Shown: piece by piece, positions 58,631-64,000 of the stretch
Position numbering within the stretch: the stretch's first letter is position 1
Layout: every line of letters begins with the position of its first letter
Assembly (NCBI GenBank): GCA_002342295.1
Contig: DDPR01000012.1
Coordinates: 25,827 to 89,826 of the forward strand
Length of the DNA stretch: 64,000 nucleotides
Source: Burkholderiales bacterium UBA2463
GTDB taxonomy: Bacteria > Pseudomonadota > Gammaproteobacteria > Burkholderiales > Burkholderiaceae_A
Direction of reading: 5' to 3'
Translations under genes and position numbers: made by a program
The notes under the pieces: model-generated
Told to the model about the DNA's origin: nothing
The model's database searches: none
What the model saw: the letters and a program-made list of their open reading frames with translations, nothing else

Positions 58631-59116
58631 ATGACGCTTGATGACTTTGTAGAGGGACTTCCTGACGACCTGCTTTATGTCTGCGATACGGACCTCTGGA
58701 TCAGGCCCGAGAGCGATGCATTGTGGGTCATTGGCGCCAATGCGTTTGTGACCAAGCACGGAAAATTCCTCATCTTCTACCCCAAGCCGGAAGGCCACGT
58801 CGCTGAGCGCCACGCCCCGCTGGGCGCCATGGAGACATGGAAGACGGCCTTTGGCATCGAGGCGCCCTTCGACTGTGAAATCATTCGAGGCAATCCAGAG
58901 GTGGCCTCCTCGGTCCAACTTGCTGTGGCGGACCCCTACGGAAGGGGTTGGCTTTTTGAGGTTCGCCCCCTTGATCCCAGCGAAAGCAAGAAGAGCCTCA
59001 TGACGGCTCGGGCCTACAAGGACTGGCTGAGGGACCATGCACGCAGTCAATTCGAGCACCTCTCGCACCGAAGCACCGTCGACGAACTCCAGTTTGATCC
59101 CTACAGAAACGCCTAG
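58631..59116 (+). CDS. Divergent GcvH-like protein (lipoyl-carrier fold) next to selC
   Basis: 161-residue protein with the glycine-cleavage H protein fold. Segment TDLWIRPESDALWVIGANAF matches the start of the hybrid beta domain, AMETWKTAFGIEAPFDCEI holds a lysine where GcvH has its lipoyl lysine, and ADPYGRGWLFEVRPLD matches the PYGxGW motif. It is too divergent to be a normal GcvH, and no gcvT or gcvP is nearby. Starts 14 bases after tRNA-Sec and lies 11 bases before a DsrE-like gene, in the fdhE-selA-selB-selC transcript. Lipoylation and role are inference; sulfur-oxidation LbpA-type carriers are the nearest concept. Confidence 0.8.
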   Translation: MTLDDFVEGLPDDLLYVCDTDLWIRPESDALWVIGANAFVTKHGKFLIFYPKPEGHVAERHAPLGAMETWKTAFGIEAPFDCEIIRGNPEVASSVQLAVADPYGRGWLFEVRPLDPSESKKSLMTARAYKDWLRDHARSQFEHLSHRSTVDELQFDPYRNA

Positions 59117-59127
59117 AAGAGGCTTCC

Positions 59128-59508
59128 ATGGCCGCAGCGCAGAAGGTGATCGTTGTGTTGTGCATGGCTGGACCGAGAAATCCAGCGGCAGCGGCCACTG
59201 CCCTTGTATACGCCCAGACGGCTCGTGCGCTCGATGCCGTGGTGGAAGTCCACCTTACCGGGGAGTCTGTGCGTCTTGCCTTCCGAGGGGAGGCCGCCTC
59301 GCTCTACTCCGATTCAAAGCGCGAGCATTCGATTCAAAGCTTTTTTGAACGCTGCCACGAGATGGGTATCAAGCTCTACGTCTGCGGCATGGCCATGCAA
59401 GAGCACCATCACGGCGAGGCGCTCATTCCCGAGGTCCAGGGAGTCGCGGGGACCACTAGCGTCCTCGGTCAGATGCTTCACGAAGGGGCGCGGGTTCTCA
59501 CCTTTTAG
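59128..59508 (+). CDS. DsrE/DsrF-like small protein
   Basis: 126 residues, no signal peptide. VVLCMAGPRNPAAAATALVYA begins an alpha/beta DsrE-like domain; the central CHEMGIKLYVCGMAMQEH (two cysteines ten residues apart) resembles the reactive-cysteine region of DsrE-family sulfurtransferases. An HHH tract follows directly. AGAGG is five bases before the ATG. Last gene of the sel operon, convergent with a secreted-protein gene (overlap four bases). DsrE proteins carry sulfur as persulfide; a selenium role here would be a guess. Confidence 0.8.
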   Translation: MAAAQKVIVVLCMAGPRNPAAAATALVYAQTARALDAVVEVHLTGESVRLAFRGEAASLYSDSKREHSIQSFFERCHEMGIKLYVCGMAMQEHHHGEALIPEVQGVAGTTSVLGQMLHEGARVLTF

Positions 59509-59792
59509 TCGATTCCGAGAATCTTTTTGGCTGAGCCCAAAACCAGCATGGCCTCGCCGTGCTTCTCTTGACGGTGGAGTCGTTCACCCTCTGCCCTCAG
59601 ACGCCTAACCTCCTCAAGCTTCTCGGGACTCAGTGGCGGCTTCTGAAGAAGTCTCTGATCTATTTTGTTCATCTCGAGGGGGCAGCTGTGCGCCCAGGCC
59701 CTCGGGCCCAGCACCAAGAGACTCGTCGCGACGATCAGAACAGTAAGGGTTGACCTGAGGTATCTTTGATTGAAAGTCTTGAGAGGATGCAT
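59505..59792 (-). CDS. Small predicted secreted protein next to multicopper oxidase
   Basis: 95 residues from ATG 59792 (MHPLKTFNQRYLRSTLTVLI). The N-terminus has a basic region and hydrophobic stretch, with likely cleavage after AWA; the mature part starts HSCPLEMNKIDQ and continues as a charged helix (LEEVRRLRAEGERLHRQ, AMLVLGSAKKILG). Function unknown. The longer frame from 60026 would overlap the divergent multicopper oxidase and lacks support. The His-Ser-Cys-Pro start is suggestive of metal binding, but that is inference. Divergent from the oxidase over 30 bases. Confidence 0.7.
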   Translation of the reverse strand: MHPLKTFNQRYLRSTLTVLIVATSLLVLGPRAWAHSCPLEMNKIDQRLLQKPPLSPEKLEEVRRLRAEGERLHRQEKHGEAMLVLGSAKKILGID

Positions 59793-59822
59793 GGCAGATT
59801 CCTTTGGGGGGCTGTGATAAAC

Positions 59823-61250
59823 ATGAACCGACGTCAGTTTATCGGTGTCGCTGGGCTCAGCGGGCTTGGGGCGAGTCTGGCTGGGTGGCATCTTGCCAGT
59901 CAGCCCGGCGAGAACGAGGTGATCGCGAGAAAGCTTGATCAACAGCTCCTGGGCGAAGACTACCCCTACACCGCGCTCTGGGGCTTCAATGACAGCGTGC
60001 CTGGCCCCGTCCTTCGCAAGACTCAAGGAGACACTCTCTCACTCACATTCAAGAACCGGCTCTCGCAACCCTCCTCTATCCATTGGCACGGCATTCGTCT
60101 TCCGAACAACATGGATGGCGTGCCTGGCATTACCCAGAGAGTGGTCAAACCCGGCGAAGACTTCCAGTACGAGTTTGCCCTGCCCGATGCCGGTACCTTT
60201 TGGTATCACCCCCACGTGGCCACATACGAGCAACTCGGGCGCGGGCTCTACGGCGCCCTGATCGTTGGAGAGCGTGAGCGGGTGGATGTGGATCGAGATG
60301 AACTGCTCGTGATCTCCGATCTTCATCTCGACCAGAGCGCCCAGATTCCCGGAAACTTTAAGAACCTTCACGATGCCTCTCATGCTGGACGGCTTGGAAA
60401 CACGGTGCTTTGCAATGGGCAGAAGGTCCCGACGCTTCGCCAGGTCCGACCCGGAGAGCGCATTCGCCTTCGGCTCGTCAATGCTTCAAGTGCCAGAATC
60501 TATCGACTGCGCTTTGATGGGGTCGCGCCGCTTATCGTGGCCATGGACGGTCACCCCTGCGCGCCCCAGATCATGGGCGAGACGCTCTATTTCTCTCCGG
60601 GCAACCGTTACGACTTCATTCTTGATGTGCCCAGACTCTCTGGGGGTCTCACGCTGCGAGACGAGTTCTTCCCCATGATGCCCAATCTGCTGGCTCGGTT
60701 TGAGGTGAAAGGGTCACCCGTTGCTGCGCGGTCTGGTTTTGCGGGCCTCCCGCCCAACACCCTTCCGCCCTTTGACGATCGGTCGGCGGAGAAGGTCGAT
60801 CTCGTTTTAGAGGGCGGTGCGCTCTCCGAAAAGGCCACTCGCGAAGCAATATGGCTCTTAAATGGCCGAGGCAATGACCATGATTCCCTTCTCGACTCAC
60901 ACGAGAATCATCCGGACCCACTCTTTGAGTGTCGATCGGGTCAGACCATCCATTGCCGAATCGACAATCGAACTGCGTGGTTTCATCCGATGCATTTTCA
61001 TGGCGTGGTCTTGCAAGAAAAACAGGCGGACGGCCGCTGGGGGCCCTACCGAGACGCCACGCTGGTCTGGCCGTTCAAGACATCAGAGATTCGGTTTGTG
61101 ACCGAGCGGCCTGGCGAGTGGATGATTCACTGCCACGTCTCAGAGCACCATCATTCTGGCCTCATGGGCACGTTCAGGGTCGGCGATGTCTGCACCACCA
61201 AGCAGCGGCCTTGGGTGACAACGGCCTGGGGCAGCGACACGACAGCCTGA
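59823..61250 (+). CDS. Tat-exported multicopper oxidase
   Basis: Laccase-like oxidase with three cupredoxin domains, 475 residues, expected in the periplasm. The N-terminal NRRQFIGVAGLSGLGASLAG is a twin-arginine signal. Copper motifs: HWHGIRLPNNMDG, FWYHPHVA, HPMHFHGVVL, and HCHVSEHHHSGLMG near the C-terminus. In the last motif the residue at the usual axial type 1 copper position is Leu rather than Met. The CueO Met-rich insert is absent. Start ATG 59823 (MNRRQF) is chosen over 59766/59787 because the Tat motif begins there. Substrate unknown. Its last 100 bases overlap a minus-strand ORF. Confidence 0.92.
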   Translation: MNRRQFIGVAGLSGLGASLAGWHLASQPGENEVIARKLDQQLLGEDYPYTALWGFNDSVPGPVLRKTQGDTLSLTFKNRLSQPSSIHWHGIRLPNNMDGVPGITQRVVKPGEDFQYEFALPDAGTFWYHPHVATYEQLGRGLYGALIVGERERVDVDRDELLVISDLHLDQSAQIPGNFKNLHDASHAGRLGNTVLCNGQKVPTLRQVRPGERIRLRLVNASSARIYRLRFDGVAPLIVAMDGHPCAPQIMGETLYFSPGNRYDFILDVPRLSGGLTLRDEFFPMMPNLLARFEVKGSPVAARSGFAGLPPNTLPPFDDRSAEKVDLVLEGGALSEKATREAIWLLNGRGNDHDSLLDSHENHPDPLFECRSGQTIHCRIDNRTAWFHPMHFHGVVLQEKQADGRWGPYRDATLVWPFKTSEIRFVTERPGEWMIHCHVSEHHHSGLMGTFRVGDVCTTKQRPWVTTAWGSDTTA

Positions 61251-61798
61251 ATATTGGGGGCGAAGAAGAGGCCCTCGGGGTCGAGAATGGGGTCGTGGTT
61301 TCTACAACGAAGGTGCGTGGGCTGCGTGAGGAGGCTGCGCACCTGACAGGCTGTCATCTGAGGCAGTCGATTCATGTCTTGGTAGGTGCGCAGCATGCAC
61401 ACCAGAGACCCATTTTCAATCTGTCGGTCACGCTCAACGGGCTCTGGAACGAGATGGGCTGCCTGATTGATACAGGTTGCGCGATCCCCGTTGCTGAGCT
61501 GGTGGGCTTGACTAATCGTGACAGCAAAATGATCGAGGGACTCGACTTCAAACGCTCCGGCCTTCCACTGCTTTTCACCAGGCGGCACGAGCACACCACC
61601 TGCCGTTTCGGCCGAGCAGAGGCTGGTCATTGGAAGCCTGGCAAGAAACGCCTGCTTTTTCTGCTCCACGCGGTCCCGCTCCTGGCGAGCGACGTCCTGA
61701 GCGAGCGCGATGGACGAGACCGTAGCAAGCGAAGAAGCCGCGAGCATGACGAGCTTGAAGAAGATCCCTGGTGAGCACGGTCTCATAACGACATTCAC
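61151..61798 (-). CDS. Hypothetical secreted protein with six cysteines
   Basis: 215 residues from GTG 61798, which overlaps the mrp stop (TAGTG), so probably co-transcribed with mrp. A second possible start is ATG 61786. Signal peptide FFKLVMLAASSLATVSSIALA, then a mature part with six cysteines (MTSLCSAE, RATCINQ, SLVCMLR, MTACQV, HLRCRN, QGRCLV), an even number that fits disulfides. No family recognised. The last 100 bases run antisense through the multicopper oxidase 3' end. The signal peptide and coupling argue that it is real; the overlap argues for caution. Confidence 0.6.
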   Translation of the reverse strand: MNVVMRPCSPGIFFKLVMLAASSLATVSSIALAQDVARQERDRVEQKKQAFLARLPMTSLCSAETAGGVLVPPGEKQWKAGAFEVESLDHFAVTISQAHQLSNGDRATCINQAAHLVPEPVERDRQIENGSLVCMLRTYQDMNRLPQMTACQVRSLLTQPTHLRCRNHDPILDPEGLFFAPNIQAVVSLPQAVVTQGRCLVVQTSPTLNVPMRPE

Positions 61799-62886
61799 TA
61801 AATGTTTTGCACCACGATGCTCGGAAACTTAGACGAGCTGTCCTTGGCAATCCGCGAGACTGCCACAGCAACGGAGCGGGCCAGGCCCTTATAGAGCCCC
61901 GCGATCGCGCCATCTGGGTCGTCCACGACTGTCGGCTGTCCTGCGTCGGCACGTTCCCGAATGGAGATATTGAGAGGCAGCGACCCGAGGAGGGGAACGC
62001 CATACTCTTGAGACATGAGCTGGCCTCCGCCCTGACCAAAGATATGCTCTTGATGGCCGCAGTTGCTGCAGATGTGTAGGCTCATATTTTCAATGATGCC
62101 CAGCACGGGCACGCTCACCTTTTGGAACATCGCCAGGCCCTTGCGAGCATCGAGGGTGGCAATTTCCTGCGGTGTTGTGACAATCACCGCGCCCGTGATG
62201 GGCACCGTCTGAGCCAAGGACAGATGGACGTCCCCCGTTCCTGGTGGCAGATCCATTAGAAGATAGTCCAGTCCGGCCCAGTTTGTCTCTCTCAACAACT
62301 GGTCAAGAGCTTGAGACACCATAGGGCCTCGCCAGACCATGGCCTGCCCGGGCTCGATGAGAAACCCAATCGAGTTGGCCACGAGCCCATGCCCCGAGAG
62401 AGGCTCCATTGACTTGCCATCCTTGGTCTCTGGGCGTCCCCGGATCCCGAGCATCGTCGGAATGCTCGGACCGTAAATATCTGCATCGAGCACGCCCACC
62501 TTTGCCCCCTCCGCGGCCAGCGCAAGCGCAAGATTGACGGTCGTGGTCGACTTGCCCACACCGCCTTTTCCTGAGGCGATCGCGATGATGTTTTTTACGC
62601 CGGTGATGGGCTTGACCCCACGCTGAACCGCGTGGGCGACGATTTCTTGGCTGACCGTGACGCTGACGTTCTCCACGCCAGGTCGAGCGCGCACTGCGGC
62701 AACGGCCTGTTTACGAAGGCTATCGAATTGGCTCTTGGCCGGAAATCCATAGACCAGCTCAAAGCTCACATCGCCACCGTCAATCTTCAGATTGCGCAGC
62801 ATCTTTGCGGAGATCAGGTCTTTGCCGAGCTCGGGAATCGACACTTTGGAGAGTTCGGAATGAATATCAGCGGGGGTGAGAGACAC
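61798..62886 (-). CDS. apbC: Iron-sulfur cluster carrier ATPase Mrp/ApbC
   Basis: P-loop ATPase that carries [4Fe-4S] clusters. 362 residues. N-terminal MIP18-like domain (DUF59), deviant Walker A IIAIASGKGGVGKSTTTVNL, DADIYGPSIPTMLG, and the cluster CxxC region ENMSLHICSNCGHQEHIFG. GTG 62886 (MSLTPADIHSEL) is chosen over TTG 62925 because AAAAGG lies about seven bases upstream and betaproteobacterial Mrp starts here. Gene is cytoplasmic and general; not a specific partner of formate dehydrogenase. Confidence 0.95.
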   Translation of the reverse strand: MSLTPADIHSELSKVSIPELGKDLISAKMLRNLKIDGGDVSFELVYGFPAKSQFDSLRKQAVAAVRARPGVENVSVTVSQEIVAHAVQRGVKPITGVKNIIAIASGKGGVGKSTTTVNLALALAAEGAKVGVLDADIYGPSIPTMLGIRGRPETKDGKSMEPLSGHGLVANSIGFLIEPGQAMVWRGPMVSQALDQLLRETNWAGLDYLLMDLPPGTGDVHLSLAQTVPITGAVIVTTPQEIATLDARKGLAMFQKVSVPVLGIIENMSLHICSNCGHQEHIFGQGGGQLMSQEYGVPLLGSLPLNISIRERADAGQPTVVDDPDGAIAGLYKGLARSVAVAVSRIAKDSSSKFPSIVVQNI

Positions 62887-62978
62887 GTTTGAGCCTTTTC
62901 TTGGTGAAGATGGGAAGGCTATCAAACTCCCGCCCGAGATTTCCTAGGGTTTACATGAGAAACCCTGCGGACGGGGGG

Positions 62979-63521
62979 TTAGGCCCGAATATCGACCGTG
63001 GTTCCCGCGGGCACCCTGTCAAAGAGATCGACGATGTCTTGATTGCGCATCCGAATGCAACCAATCGAGCCAGGGATGCCCATCTGGGCGGTTGGCGGGC
63101 TGCCATGAAGATAGATGTAGCGTTTCATGGTGTCCACCGACCCAAATCGGTTGCGTCCTGGTTCGAGCCCGCAGAGCCAAAGAATGCGGGTAAGAATCCA
63201 GTCTCGGCCCGGCCCGCCCTCGGCGAGTTCCTTTGACCAGATCTCACCAGTCGGCCGTCGGCGTGTAAAGACCGTCCCGAAGGCAGCGCCGCGTCCAATC
63301 TTGGCGCGAATGACGTGTCGCCCCACGGGGGTGCAGTAGCTCCCCAGTTCGTTTCCAGGGCCGTTCTTGGCTGTCGAGACTTCGTAGCGAAGGGCGGGCT
63401 TCGGGAGGTCGTCGGCCCAGCGATCGCGCGACCAGCCCGGCTCCAACTCGAAGAGTTCAAGGGTCTGACTCGTAATGCTGATGCGAAGATGCTGGCTCGG
63501 GGCGGATCGCTTTATGCTCAT
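62979..63521 (-). CDS. L,D-transpeptidase family protein (YkuD domain)
   Basis: 180 residues, no signal peptide seen in this frame, so export is uncertain. YkuD catalytic motif in YLHGSPPTAQMGIPGSIGCIR: His and, later, the catalytic Cys in the SxGCIRM motif. Such proteins make 3-3 crosslinks or attach lipoproteins to peptidoglycan; the lack of a signal peptide is seen in a YkuD group in Burkholderiales. Lies between tadA and mrp on the same strand, 15 bases after tadA. Confidence 0.88.
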   Translation of the reverse strand: MSIKRSAPSQHLRISITSQTLELFELEPGWSRDRWADDLPKPALRYEVSTAKNGPGNELGSYCTPVGRHVIRAKIGRGAAFGTVFTRRRPTGEIWSKELAEGGPGRDWILTRILWLCGLEPGRNRFGSVDTMKRYIYLHGSPPTAQMGIPGSIGCIRMRNQDIVDLFDRVPAGTTVDIRA

Positions 63522-63536
63522 GAGCGCGCTCCTTGC

Positions 63537-63998
63537 CTAGCGTCTCGCGGCAAAGAAGCCCCGCAGGAGCTCGGCCGACTCATCACCCCGGATGCCGCCG
63601 CGCACGCGAGTCTGATGATTAAGAGCACTAGGCTCGTAGAGACACATGACGCTCTGCGCCACACCCGTCTTGGGATCGGTCGCTCCGAAGACGACCTCTT
63701 CAAGTCGCGCATGAAAAATGGCGCCCGTGCACATAAGACAGGGCTCAAGCGTGACGTAGAGTGAGCATCCGGGAAGGCGGTAGTTGCCCACACGTCGGGC
63801 TGCATCGCGCAGCGCGACAATCTCAGCGTGGGCAGTGGGGTCATGACTTCCGATAGGCGCGTTACGCCCCACCCCGATGACCTCCCCCTCCCTCACCACC
63901 ACAGCCCCAACCGGCACCTCGCCCTCCGAGGCCGAATGCTGAGCCTGTTCAAGCGCGAGCCCCATGAAATATTCGTCGTCCGGCAAGGCTATTCCCAC
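63537..63998 (-). CDS. tadA: tRNA-specific adenosine deaminase
   Basis: Deaminates A34 to inosine in tRNA-Arg(ACG). 153 residues. Zinc motif TAHAEIVALRDAA (HAE) and PCLMCTGAI (PCxxC). The start is placed at GTG 63998, two bases from the right edge; ATG at 63965 (MGLALEQAQ) is internal to the family, and a start outside the window cannot be excluded. Confidence 0.93.
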   Translation of the reverse strand: MGIALPDDEYFMGLALEQAQHSASEGEVPVGAVVVREGEVIGVGRNAPIGSHDPTAHAEIVALRDAARRVGNYRLPGCSLYVTLEPCLMCTGAIFHARLEEVVFGATDPKTGVAQSVMCLYEPSALNHQTRVRGGIRGDESAELLRGFFAARR

Positions 63999-64000
63999 TC

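Overview
The window looks like ordinary chromosome from a betaproteobacterium of the order Burkholderiales. This rests on a DUF2863 protein, a class I PHA locus (phaC-phaB-phaR-bktB), the acnA-mdh-sdhCDAB-sdhE-gltA-odhA-odhB-lpdA-zapE block, and tRNA-Val(GAC) directly ahead of thrS-infC-rpmI-rplT-pheS-pheT-ihfA-merR. I cannot name the genus. Genes are packed with short gaps and many stop/start overlaps. I saw no insertion sequence, integrase, phage gene or CRISPR array.

Layout. 1-8637: metallophosphoesterase (cut by the left edge), tRNA-Val, the thrS-to-ihfA translation cluster, a MerR regulator and tRNA-Pro(GGG). 8621-9039: a decayed aquaporin gene running into that tRNA. 9115-11783: cobalamin riboswitch, btuB and a BtuM-like membrane protein. 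11810-16691 (minus): DUF2863 protein, aconitase, malate dehydrogenase. 16834-29235: succinate dehydrogenase, citrate synthase, 2-oxoglutarate dehydrogenase complex, zapE and two small proteins. 29241-33844: DinG-like helicase, bamD, rluD, pgeF. 33896-39408: PHA synthesis genes with rimO inside. 39507-42988 (minus): tatD, holB, tmk, mltG. 43017-47665: ygfZ, selO, msrB, yciB, bolA and a parvulin. 47703-49258 (minus): thioredoxin-like ferredoxin and moeA.

49259-59508 is a selenocysteine/formate region. fdnG carries an in-frame UGA at codon 195 followed by a textbook bacterial SECIS hairpin. fdnH, fdnI and a strong terminator follow, then fdhE, selA, selB and the selenocysteine tRNA gene. Two small genes come straight after selC: a GcvH-like protein with an apparent lipoyl lysine and a DsrE-like protein with two cysteines. 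Their place at the end of the Sec operon is the best candidate here for an undescribed system. MoeA (molybdenum cofactor), FdhE (enzyme assembly) and SelA/SelB/tRNA-Sec (Sec decoding) all serve FdnGHI, which would feed electrons from formate to quinone. selD and fdhD are not in the window.

59505-63998: a Tat-exported multicopper oxidase with leucine at the usual axial type 1 copper position, flanked by two small predicted secreted proteins, then (minus strand) mrp/apbC, an L,D-transpeptidase and tadA. All family assignments come from reading motifs; no database search was run.
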